From: Typha latifolia
Lineage: Eukaryota; Streptophyta; Magnoliopsida; Poales; Typhaceae
Assembly: GCA_019914945.1 (NCBI GenBank)
Contig: CM034105.1
Coordinates: 7,626,001-7,690,000, forward strand
Reading direction: 5' to 3'
Length of the DNA: 64,000 nucleotides
Part shown: piece by piece, positions 54,236-64,000 of the stretch
Layout: every line of letters begins with the position of its first letter
Numbering within the stretch: the stretch's first letter is position 1
Notes under the pieces: model-generated
What the model was told of the DNA's origin: nothing
What the model saw: only the letters and a program-made list of their open reading frames with translations
The model's database searches: none
Translations under genes and position numbers: made by a program

Positions 54236-54956
54236 GTCAGAAAATTACAAAACTAACTGGAATCAATCCATAACTCCCTGATCTATGTTTTTCATATTTG
54301 CACCCTTCGCAGATTCGAACTGAAACTAGGACGAAATTACGATTTAGTGAGAATGATGGTGGTAGTGACGGGTGGACTAGATATTAGGGTTATGGATGAT
54401 AATGAAGATGAGGGTGGATGATAGATATTGTTTAAGAGATAAAGACAAAGGGAAAGAAGTGGTCGAGATCCCAAGGAAGAGGAAGGACTCAACAGATGAG
54501 GGAGATTAGAAGTTAGGAGAGACCTTGCCAATGGTAGAGATGGTAGGTTGGTGAAGAGGGAAGAGGGAGATTAGGGTAGAGAGAAGATAGAGAGGCAAGA
54601 AACTAATAATCCAATAACATAATGATTTTGGCTGCCATCCACACCTTTATAGAGGCTAGCCAACAAGCCAAAATAATATTTATTAACCCTAATTCTAGTG
54701 GACTCCCGTCGATCGCATTCAAACACACAAAAGACATTCTCTATCGATGCGAACGTGATGTAGACGTACGAATGCGGCGTTCGAACGTGCCCGACCGTAT
54801 TTGAATGCACATTTCGTATTCTCTATTTTTGCGAACCTGATGTAGGCATTCGCAACGCCTTTTGAACACCCGCGTTCGAACGCGACCTATAGAAAATTTA
54901 TTTTAATGAAAACAAATAACCAATGCAATGACAAAAGACTCTAACTAAGTGTATCA
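54236..54956 (-). mobile_element. Family A LTR (minus), right arm of an inverted repeat
   Basis: Starts in U5 (CAGAAAATTACAAAACTAAC) and runs through R and U3 to TGTATCA at 54956. The terminal U5 sequence is missing as in the left arm. Together the arms make an inverted repeat of about 0.6-0.7 kb with almost no spacer. Confidence 0.82.
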
Positions 54957-55486
54957 GATTCAATACAGTCTTCAATCATATGTCTATCACATACATACTT
55001 ATGCTAGTATTTCTCATGTATACTCATGCTAGAGATCATCGACAATTTTCCAATATTACTTTCTTAGATCTATAACTCCTAATTTGTATACTACTTTTCA
55101 TCGATTAACTCCTAACATCACACAATCACTAATAACCTCAATATAACAATCACTTATCTAGATTAGTTATTGTACTATTCTTCTAGAGACATCATTGCTT
55201 ATTGCATACCCTAATACTATAATATAAAAACTATTATCATCTCTTAGTTATATCATGTTCTAATCCAAAATACCTCAATTTATCTAAATCTATCACTTCA
55301 AATGCTAACTACAACCATATAATAATATAATGACATAATTACCTATGCTAATACAATACAAAAGGTTACCTTAAGATCTACTAAATGTATACTCCAATAC
55401 TCAAATACTTTAATAATTTTTTGTATCCAAAATATTTGTTCCCTAATTCATACAGTTCTAATTTAATCATTATCTACTCAATCCCA
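54957..55486 (-). mobile_element. Family B fragment
   Basis: 54957-55035 matches the B LTR segment with CATACTTATGCTAG / ACTCATGCTAGAGATCATC. From about 55036 the G-poor, C-rich composition and phrases such as TTTAATCATTATCTACTC resemble the B body at 7900. No ORF above 60 codons. Confidence 0.55.
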
Positions 55487-56243
55487 AAGTTTCATAATTT
55501 TCTGACTACGCGAGAATATTTGGTAAATATTTTCCATCGATTGCGCGGACTACTTCCTGCAATTAACCCTAATTCCATCGGGTGCGTTCGAACGACTACA
55601 TCGTGTTCGCATTGACAGAGAACGTTTTTTGTGCATTTGAACGCGATCAGGCGTGTTCGAATGCGATTGGCGGGAGTCCACTAAAATAAGGGTTAATTAT
55701 TGTTATCAAGGCTTGTTAGCTAGCCTCTATAAAGGTGTGGATGGCAGCCAAAATTATTATGCTATTGGAATATTGGTTTCTTGCCTCTCTATCATCTCTC
55801 TAGTCTCTCTACCCTAATCTCCCTCCTCCCTCTTCACCAACCTACCACCTCTACCATTGGTAAGGTCTCTCTGAACTTCTAATCCCCTCGTCTATAGAGT
55901 CCTCCTTCTTTAGGATCTCGACCACTTATTCCCCTTCGTCTTTATCCCTTAAACAACATCACACATTCACCGTCATCTCCATTATCATCCATAACCCTAG
56001 CATCCACTCCACCCGTCACCACCTCCATCATCCACAATATATTGTATTTTCATCCTAGTTGCAGTTCAAATCTACGAAGGGCATAAATACAAAAAGCATA
56101 GATTAGGGATTTACAGATCGATTCCATTTAATTTTGTAATTTTCTGACTATGGGATAATATTTGGTGAATAGTTTCTCTCGGTTGCACGGGCTACTTCCT
56201 GCAATAAATTTAGATCTTGAAGGGATCATTTTGTACCCCATCA
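55487..56243 (+). mobile_element. Family A LTR pieces (plus)
   Basis: 55487-55563 is a U5 piece (TTTCATAATTTTCTGACTAC...CTTCCTGCAAT). At about 55575 an LTR begins within the palindrome array, passes TATA CTATAAAGG near 55725 and ends GTACCCCATCA at 56243 with about 20 bp lost near its end. The pieces come from two different LTR copies joined by deletion. Confidence 0.75.
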
Positions 56244-56524
56244 TGGTGTCTAGCGAGTATGTGAACTGGCTCTACGATCTCTATCTCCTCCAATGACTCC
56301 GGTAGAACTAATCCAATAACCTCATGTTCTCCAATGCGCTCTCTCAGCAATGAAACATTGAAGACAGGATGCACTCTCGACCCCTCTAGTAGCTCCAAAT
56401 GATATGCAATCGGACCGATATGCTCTAACACTTAAAACGGACCAAAGTAGCAATGTGCTAATGTTTGGTTACGCATTGGACGCAAGGTCACCTATCGATA
56501 CGGTTATACTCTCACAAACACTCA
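56244..56524 (-). pseudogene. Family A integrase C-terminal fragment
   Basis: Minus strand: LEHIGPIAYHLELLEGSRVHPVFNVSLLRERIGEHEVIG and EEIEIVEPVHILAR, equal to the plus copy at 22680-22840. Cut on both sides by A LTR pieces in plus orientation. Confidence 0.82.
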
Positions 56525-56824
56525 ACTACTGTTGACAAGGTTTCTCCTAACTTCTAATCTCCCTCGACTGTCGAGTCCTCCCTTTTCTTTAGGATCTCGA
56601 CCACTTCTTCCCCTTCGTCTATATCCTTTAAACTACACCACCTATCTACCCTCATCTCCATTATCATCCAAAACGCTACCTTCCACTTCACCCGTCACCA
56701 CCACCATCATCCACATTAAATCATACTTTCATCCCAGTTACAGTTCGAATCTGTGAAGGGCGTAAATAGGAAAAACGTAGATCAGGGAGTTACAGATCGA
56801 TTCCACTTAGTTTCGTAATTTTAT
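56525..56824 (+). mobile_element. Family A LTR fragment (R-U5, plus)
   Basis: Matches the A LTR from GTTGACAAGGTTTCTCC to CTTAGTTTCGTAATTTT. U3 and the last U5 part are missing; the right side turns into B LTR sequence at 56825. Confidence 0.78.
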
Positions 56825-58640
56825 GTACTGGATAATATGAATTAGAAAGAGTATGATGCCATGTATGAGCATGTATATATGTATCCTCATTGACATATAT
56901 AATGAAATCAATTCTCATGAATGAGCATATTATATAGTCAAACAAAATTATATCTCATGATGAAATCATAATATAACATCATCACATATAACAACATATC
57001 ATGTATAACAATCATGATCCAATGGTACTAGTCACATTAATGATGATGCATGATGCATGCCAATCACTAGATAATCACATATGTTAGAGCGAGATATAAT
57101 CCACATATTTCTCACTATCACAATCATCCGTCTCAACTCTGAATATCATCCACCATGCTGGACTATGGTACCCAACCCCAAACTCAATACACATCATGCC
57201 ATAAGCTCAGAGCATACCTTGTCATACGCTAAGAGTATCTCTCGATATAAATCATACATTGCCATACGCTAAGGGTATCTCAGAAGAAAATTATACCTTG
57301 TCATACGCTAACGGTATATCAATGATAGTTGTACCCTGTCATACGCTATGAGTACAACCATCAGCCATCACCATACTCTGCCATATGCTAAGAGAATATT
57401 CAGTACCAGTCCGGACCAGATACTATTCTAGCTATCACATCATATACATAAGTATTTTCATGATTGTTTATACATGATAGATCATATGCATATATGCAGT
57501 ACTGCAACAGATCATGCAACTCAGGAATTTAGATAAGCCAAGGGAAAAATAATGTAATGTCGACTTCAATCATGTATCTAACGCATGCATACTCCTGCTA
57601 GTCTATCACATGCACACTCATGCTAGAGATTATCTCGGTATAAAATCATAACAATATAATCGGCTCCAATCATCTCTATATATCACCAATGTACTTATAT
57701 CCTAGATCAGCCCAATCAAATTTATGATAAAATATGTTTGATTGAAATCATCTCTAGATAAAGTCATATAATCATGCTGGAGGCCAAAACATGCATGTAC
57801 ATAATATATAATATATCCTAATTTGAGAAAGACGTCTAGGGGATAAGACTACTCACCTCTGATCAGAAGATCTAAGACACGTATCCCTCACGTCCATCAA
57901 TCAACCGTCACACATCACTAGGAAGATCCACAAGGTCTCAAATAAGGGGGTTCAAACAGAATATAAAGGTTTATTAGGTTTAGAATCACTTCTTTTATTT
58001 TGTGTATAACTAGATCCACATTATAGGTATGATTCAAATACTATAACATAACATTATCATAAAATACTAGTTATAACATAAGGAGAAAGGTTTGTTTCTT
58101 TTTATTTAAAATATTCTAAATATGTAATTATAAAATAAAAGCTAAATAATTATAAATAAGATAGATATATGTATAGACAAGATCTATTTTATAATAAATT
58201 TTATAATTCTTACTCTATCTTGATTAATCAGAAATTATATAGTATTTACTTAATTATACAAAATAATAAATTAATTAATTAATTAATTAATAAGACTAGT
58301 ATCTTATTCTACACACGATAGTATATAACAAATTGTTAAAATTACTTAAAATGCATATATTATGAATATCAGTACATAAATCTAATAATTATAATTTACA
58401 AAACTATCTATTAATCTAATAGAAATATAAATACATAATTAAATAAATATAAGTATTACCTATATTTATGCGTAATAGTTTATAACCTAGTTAATCATTA
58501 ATTATACTAATTATAATTAATAATCATCATGTTGAAGAATATACATTATTATTAAAATAATTAATGTCTAAATAAGTTATCTACATTAATTAAGAAAGTG
58601 ACACCTAACTAAATAAATAAAAAAAATTAAAATAAAATAG
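56825..58640 (-). mobile_element. Family B LTR fragment (minus), five-hairpin subtype
   Basis: Starts at the segment TACTGGATAATATGAATT, follows 17604 onward closely and contains five hairpins at about 57205-57400 and the AT-rich block 57960-58640. The 3' terminus (TGTAACGCCC side) and the GC-rich start are missing. No genes. Confidence 0.78.
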
Positions 58641-58687
58641 TCCCCTCTAATGAGTGAACTGGGTGTGGGTTGATCAAACCCCTACCA

Positions 58688-59060
58688 GTTGTGTTGGCTA
58701 CGGGGTGGATCGTAGCCCACACCCGTAGCCGTAGTGGGCCCGAGCCCATGAGCCCGGCCCACTCAACTTGTGTTGGCTACGGGGTGGGCCGTAGCCCACG
58801 CCCGTAGCCAGCAATGGATTGGGCCCGTGAGCCCAGTCCACTTGACTTTTGTAGCCTATGGGTGGGCCGCGGCCCACGCTTGTAGCTAGTGGTGGGCTGG
58901 GCTTGTGAGCCCAGTCCACCCGACCTTGTAGTTTTACAGTGTGAGCCGCAGCCCACACTTGTAACTAAGGATGGATTGGGCTCAGCCCAGTACACCCCAA
59001 AGTTTTACCTAAACCCTCGGTAACTACAGTGTGGGCCAAGTCCCACACCTGTAGTTAACC
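58688..59060. repeat. GC-rich tandem repeat, unit about 79 bp
   Basis: Four to five degenerate units. GTGTTGGCTA starts at 58691 and again at 58770 (79 bp apart), and related starts lie near 58849 and 58926. Each unit holds nested inverted pieces such as GGGCCGTAGCCCAC and GGGCCCGTGAGCCC. It lies where B LTRs normally have GGGCTCGGCCCAGCACT, so it may have grown from that motif. ORFs seen through it are repeat artefacts. Confidence 0.72.
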
Positions 59061-59064
59061 TTTT

Positions 59065-59687
59065 GTAACTGATGGCCACAGACAACAGGTCATATGCAGC
59101 GTCGCTAGGCATGTATGGGCGATAATACCGCTAGATGACTAGTCCCCCTCGATTTTATGGTGCTTTGTGAGATATGTCATTGTAACTCGGTTTCTGTGTG
59201 GATCTCTATGTAAATTGAGCTATAATGATGAAAGTTATTAAAAGTCATAATGTACACTTTTCCTGACATGTTATGGGTTTGCATTTCTATTTATCATGAA
59301 ATATTATTAGATCACGATTGGATTTTACTTGCTGGGCCCCATGCTCACCGCCATTTTGGTGGAAATATTTCAGAGTTGATCATGGAGGATGCAAATATCG
59401 AGGAGTAGCAGATTCATTCCTCTATCTTAGTATTTGTCTATTCTACTATTTCTAGTTGGACTTGGCCCCTGCAAGAGTATTTATGCTTTAAAACATGTGT
59501 TGGACTTATATTCTTAGAGGCGTGTTGAGGCTAGTGATATCGTAACTTTGGATTAATTGTTGAATTATTATGATATTTCTAGAGTTATCCAGATACTTTA
59601 TGAGATTATTTCACTGACAGGTCACGTGAAAATCACGTGGAAATTCTCCACGTGAGGAACACATGATTTTTGGAAGTGGGTGTTTCA
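59065..59687 (+). mobile_element. Probable 3' end of another LTR (family E)
   Basis: About 620 bp of balanced composition, unlike its B surroundings, ending GGGTGTTTCA at 59687. It has a palindrome-rich stretch (CACGTGAAAATCACGTGGAAATTCTCCACGTGAGG) near 59620-59656 in short units, and CCGCCATTTTGGTGG near 59350. The end fits a TGAAAC...GTTTCA type LTR, but the start and a PBS are not seen. Tentative. Confidence 0.35.
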
Positions 59688-61006
59688 TCAGAGCCAGATA
59701 TAATCTGCATATCTCTCACTATCACAATCATCCGTCTCAACTCTGAATCTCATCCACCATACTGGACTATGGTACCCGACCCTAACTCGATACTCATCAT
59801 GCCACAAGCTCAGAGCATACCCTATCATACGCTAAGAGTATCTCTGTAGATAAATCATATTCTGCCATACGCTAAGGATATCTCAGAAGAAAATAATCAT
59901 ACCGTGCCATACGCTAAGGGTATATCAATGATAGTTGTACCCTGTCATACACTAAGAGTACAACCATCAGCTATCACCATACTTTGCCATACGCTAAGAG
60001 TATGTCTAGTACTAGTCCAGACCAGATACCATTTCAGCCATCACATCACATCACATACACATGTATTTTTATGATTTCTTATACATGATAGATTATATGC
60101 ATATATCTAGTACTATAACAGATCATGCAACTCAGAAATTTAGGTGGTAAAAAAGCCAAGAGAAAAGGATGTAATGCAGACTATAACCATGTATCTAACA
60201 CATGCATACTCCTGCTAGTCTATCACATGCACATTCATACTAGGTTCGAGTAAAACATAATATTTTATTAGGTTTAAAATTTATTAGATTCATAGGATAA
60301 GTTCAATTGTGATAATATTAATATGCTATTACCATAATTTATATTTATTTACTAAAAATCCTAGTTTGCTAATTATAGAATAAGTAATAAGTAAATAAAA
60401 ATTTATCTCTTTTTTGTAAATAACCAAGACGACTATATATACATAATTTAATAAAATAATATTATTAATTCTTATTTTGTAATACCTACTTTTATTTAAT
60501 TAATCATAAATTATACGCAAAATAGTCATTATCTTATTATACAAAAATAATATGCAAGTCTAGTATTCCATTTTATACAAACTATTAGACAATAATAATA
60601 TACTAAAAATAATTATAAAATATAAATATAAATGTAAAATTATTATGAATGAGACTACATATATTAATCTAATAAATAATAACTAAACTATAAATAAATT
60701 TATAGGCCATGTTTATAATTAAAATTAATAAATTAAAATACTAAAAATACTTAGTAAAATTATATTAGTGAGTGTAAATTATCAAAATAATTAATTATCT
60801 AAATAGACTAATTTACCTAACATTAGAAAATAATTATATATATATATATATAAATATAATCCTTTTTGCTACAATATTGGGCCGAGCCCAGCACTATTGC
60901 AGCAAGAGGAGGGGGAGGGAGAGAAAGGATCTCACCGAAGCTTGCGGAGGTGGCGGCGGTGGTTTCCAAGGGCGGCGGCGTGCGGTAAATGGGGGAGAGA
61001 GAGTTT

Positions 61007-61067
<61 letters not shown>

Positions 61068-61339
61068 GGGGAGAGGGAGGCGGTAGGGACGTCAACGTTG
61101 CGGCTGCGGCACCGACGGGCCCACCGAAGCTAGCTAGCCCATTGCGGCTGCGGCACCAGTGGGCCCACCGACGCTAGCTAGCCCGGCCTGGTTGGCCGGG
61201 CCAGCAACTGGGAGTGCGTGGCAACCCCAGCCCAAGCAAGCAGCATGGCACGAGGTCGGCCACATGTCGTGCCATGTAGAAAAGGACGGGAGGAAAAGGA
61301 AGTGGCACCCACATATTTTTTTAAGGTTGGGTTGTTACA
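59688..61339 (-). mobile_element. Family B LTR fragment (minus), reaching its true 5' end
   Basis: Begins mid-LTR with CAGAGCCAGATATAATC, holds five hairpins at about 59825-60005, an AT-rich block 60245-60870, GGGCCGAGCCCAGCACT at about 60880, TA repeats and the GC-rich start, and ends GGGTTGTTACA at 61339. It lies in A3 RT, whose frame resumes at 61340. The left side is truncated. Confidence 0.8.
61010..61066. repeat. TA dinucleotide microsatellite
   Basis: About 28 TA repeats inside the B LTR, at the place where other B LTRs have GA tracts. A shorter TA run is at about 60834-60852. Confidence 0.95.
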
Positions 61340-62341
61340 CCATACCGATATCCACATGTGCAAAAGGAAGTTATTTCCAAGATGGTAGCTAAGATGTTGG
61401 AGCAATGCCTCATACAGCCAAGTCATAGCTCTTACTTATCGCCCGTGCTATTGGTGCAAAAGAAGGACGGTACATGGCATTTCTGTGTCAACTATCGGGC
61501 ACTAAATGCTATCACCATCAAGGATCGGTATCCCATTCCAGCCATAGAGGAGCAATTAGACGAGCTTGCAGGGGCAACCATATTCAACAAGCTTGACTTG
61601 AGGACCGGGTACCATCAAATTAGAGTTCACCCGGCAGATGTGCATAAAACTACATTTCGAAATCCGGACGAGCACTACGAGTTTCGGGTGATGCCTTTTG
61701 GTCTTACCAATGCTCCAGCTACTTTTCAAGGCCTTATGAATGATATTTTTTAGCCTCTACGACGAAGGTATGTCTTGGTATTTTTTTAGAATATTTTGGT
61801 ATATAATAGGACTGAATTGGAGCATTGGTGGCATTTGGAGGATGTGCTGAATTTGTTGAAGCAAAACCAGCTAAAGATCAAGAAGTCAAAGTGCCTATGG
61901 GGTGTACCACAATTGGAGTATTTCGGCCACATCATCTCAGCAGAAGGTGTAGCGGCAGATCCTCAAAAAGTAACATGCATGACCGCTTGGCCGATACCTA
62001 CTACTACCACACGATTGCGAGGATTCTTAGGGCTGATTGGGTATTATCGCCGCTTCATCGCCGGGTATGGCAAGATTGTTGCTTCTCTCACTTCTTTGTT
62101 GAAGGACTCTTTTAGATGGACAGATGAAGCCACTACAGCCTTTGAAAAACTAAAAACAACAATGACAACGACGCCTGTTCTAGCTCTACCAAACTTCACC
62201 AAAGAGATCATTGTGGAATGTGATGCATCGGGAGTTGGCATAGAAGCTGTACTAATGCAAGGAGGATGTCCCATAGCCTTCCTTAGCAAGACTTTATCAT
62301 ATTTTGAGATTGTTACATGAGGTGTTGGATGATCTGGAGCG
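61340..62341 (+). pseudogene. Family A (A3) reverse transcriptase and RNase H start
   Basis: RT motifs in order: [15 protein letters not shown] (cut start), [68 protein letters not shown]. The catalytic FFDD is changed to FF-stop-N at about 61785, so the active aspartates are gone. Then LEDVLNLLKQNQLKIKKSKC, LEYFGHIISAEGVAADPQKV, LRGFLGLIGYYRRFIAGYGKI, SLLKDSFRWTDEATTAFEKLK and RNase H IVECDASGVGIEAV. A deletion joins FLSKTLS to the post-RNase H DILRLLHEVLDD-like stretch at about 62299. It then meets a solo LTR. It is the best-preserved A RT in the window. Confidence 0.9.
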
Positions 62342-63193
62342 TGATATCTTTAGTTAGGATCTTTTCTAATTACCTTAGTTGTCTACTTTTATTTAAATAA
62401 AATTCCTATAGGTCACGTTCGAATGCAGGAGAGGTCACGTTCGAACGCCCTTGCGAATGCTTACATCAGGTTCGCAAATACAGAGAATGCGTAGTACATA
62501 TTCAAATGTAGTCGGGCGAGTTCAAATGCCTGCATCGCGTTCGCACATACAGAGTATGCCTTTTGTGCGTTCGAACACGATCGGGCGCGTTCGAATGCGA
62601 TCGGCGGGAATTCTCTAGAATTAGGGTTATTTATTGATTTAGGACTTGTTGGCTAGCCTCCATATATATGTGGATCGCAACCAAATTGGTTATGCTATTG
62701 GAATATTGATTTCTTACCTCTCTATCATCTTTCTACCGTAATCTCCCTCCTCTCTCTTCACCATCCTTCCACCTTTACCGTTGGCACGGTCTCTCCTAAC
62801 TTCTAATCTCCCTCATTTGTCAAGTCCTCCATCTTCTTTGGGATCTCGACCACTTCTTTCCCTTCATCTATATCCCTAAAGCACATCCACCATCCACCTT
62901 CATCTCCATAATCATCCATAACCCACCCTAACATCCACTCCACCAATCACCACCACCATCACCCGCGTTCTTTCATGTTTTTGTCTCAGTTGCAATTGGA
63001 ATCTGTGAAGGATGTAAATACAAAAATTGTAGTTCAGAGAGTTACGGATCTAATCCACTTTTTTCATAATTTTATAACTATAGAAGAATATTTAATAAAT
63101 ATTTTCCTACAGTTGCACAGACTGATTCCTATAATAAATCTAGATCTTGAAGGAATCATTTCGTAGCCTATCGTTTGGTACAAGAACCCATCA
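62342..63193 (+). mobile_element. Solo LTR of family A with TSD GAGCG
   Basis: 852 bp, TGATATCTTTAG...AAGAACCCATCA, flanked by GAGCG at 62337-62341 and 63194-63198. The A3 reading (DLERD / ERHPELENQG) continues across it. U3 palindromes lie at 62415-62605. Confidence 0.93.
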
Positions 63194-63371
63194 GAGCGCC
63201 ATCCAGAGTTGGAGAATCAAGGCAGTTTGCTGCTAGACCGCGGATGTATTCGGGTGCCCGCAAATGATGGATTACGGTAGAAATTATTGGAGCACTTCCA
63301 CCAAACTCCAAAGGCTGGTCATGAGGGTGTCTTGAGAATGTATAAGAGGATATCTTAGAGTTACACATGGC
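63194..63371 (+). pseudogene. Family A (A3) integrase N-terminal fragment
   Basis: Encodes ERHPELENQGSLLLDRGCIRVPAND and LLEHFHQTPKAGHEGVLRMYKR-like sequence, i.e. the start of the integrase zinc-binding domain with its two His. Cut at about 63371 by a C LTR. Confidence 0.82.
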
Positions 63372-63795
63372 CAGTCGAGGGAGGTTAGAAGCGACGGTGG
63401 CGGGGAACGAGAGAACGAGAGAGAAGAAGATGAAAGAGACTAGGGCAAAATTCAATTCATTCAATAATGACTCCTTGGTTGTCATCCACACATTTAGAGG
63501 CTAACCAAATAATTCAAAAATGGCAATTATTAACCCTAAAAATAGTGGATTTTTGCCAATCGCTTTCGAACGCGCTCGAACGCACATTTTGCATTCTCTG
63601 TATTTGTGAACCTAATGTAGGCGTTCACAAACGTGTTCGAACGCACCCCACCCGTGTTCGATTGCGACATATAGAAAACCTTTTTTTCTTTTTTTTTTCC
63701 TTTTTTTCCTAAAAGAAACACTACAACAAGAATAAAAGACAACCCTAAAGTGTATCCATACTCGAGACGACATTAGTGAAGCCCGAATCGTATCA
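63372..63795 (-). mobile_element. Family C LTR (minus), U3 side only
   Basis: Runs from GTCGAGGGAGGTTAGAAGC to GAATCGTATCA at 63795. U3 palindromes lie at about 63565-63660, with a T-rich insertion near 63680-63708. The U5 side is missing on the left. Confidence 0.82.
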
Positions 63796-64000
63796 ATCCA
63801 CCAAGCTTCCGCAATCTTGTCCTCAAGGTGCGAAATTAGGGAAGTGATCCATGATATCTGACTCGAGCTCCCAGGTAGACTCGTCAATGGGCTTGCCTAA
63901 CCACTCGATCAACACTTCTGTCTCCAACCTGGATCCATGGCGTCTTCTCCTATGGCCTAAGACTCGGACCGGTTCAGCTGGGCAATCTTCCTCTATTGGT
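63796..64000 (-). pseudogene. Family C pol tail (chromodomain-like), cut by the window edge
   Basis: On minus: the DESTWELESDIMDHFPNF-type end near 63840-63890, WLGKP, and the beginning of the linker towards integrase. The element continues beyond the window. Confidence 0.82.

Noticed and set aside
58698..58995. Minus-strand ORFs of 72-86 codons
   Set aside because: They translate the 79-bp tandem repeat and repeat with its period; no coding signal is visible.
59065..59687. Host gene or promoter in the balanced-composition stretch
   Set aside because: No ORF of useful length and a typical LTR-type 3' end (GTTTCA); an LTR fragment is the simpler reading.
60823..61177. ORFs with runs of Tyr-Ile
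   Set aside because: Translation of the TA microsatellite at 61010-61066.

Overview
The window is nuclear DNA of a flowering plant and consists almost entirely of nested LTR retrotransposons. The evidence is repeated TG...CA-bounded LTRs followed by primer-binding sites (PBS) complementary to initiator-Met tRNA (TGGTATCAGAGC type), Ty3/gypsy gag, protease, RT, RNase H and integrase with chromodomain-like C-termini, and one Ty1/copia element with the hallmarks of a Sirevirus. I found no host gene, tRNA, rRNA or CRISPR array. The species cannot be fixed from the sequence. All family letters below are my own labels.

Families. A: Ty3/gypsy chromovirus-like, LTR about 0.78-0.85 kb, TGATACA...CCCATCA. 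C: a related chromovirus-like family, LTR about 0.87-0.97 kb, TGATACGATTC...GATCGTATCA. B: large non-coding elements with LTRs of 2.9-3.4 kb, TGTAACAACCC...GGGGGCGTTACA, and no ORFs. D: a Sirevirus-type copia element, LTR 0.93-1.08 kb, with an envelope-like gene. E: a single LTR-like 3' end.

Layout. 1-5048 holds family A in minus orientation (gag, LTR split by a solo B LTR, pol tail). 5049-6200 is the start of a plus-strand C element. 6201-14464 is an A element on minus whose gag is split by a B element (7581-13506). 14465-23782 is an A element on plus, broken by a B LTR and a solo A LTR. 24249-39011 holds several C elements: C6 (minus) contains B3, which contains C1 (plus); C3 (minus) follows and contains a solo A LTR. 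39012-53613 is C4 (minus), split by the Sirevirus D (39872-51372, target duplication CAATC), which itself contains C2 (minus). 53614-61339 is a mosaic of A LTRs, including a long inverted repeat, with B fragments and GC-rich tandem repeats. 61340-64000 is an A pol on plus with a solo A LTR, then the start of another C element.

Main observations. (1) Three copies of family C (C1, C2, C3) share one deletion that removes RT and RNase H and joins protease to integrase; in C1 and C2 the join is in frame. A fourth copy (C4) still shows RT at that point. This looks like an amplified lineage coding Gag, protease and integrase that would need RT in trans. (2) LTRs of A, C and the unrelated copia element D all carry arrays of the perfect palindrome GCGTTCGAACGC just upstream of their TATA boxes. 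(3) PBS copies are multiplied, by 42-bp units within C LTRs and by 20-bp units in A leaders. (4) B LTRs contain tandem hairpins with a conserved loop and compensatory stem changes.
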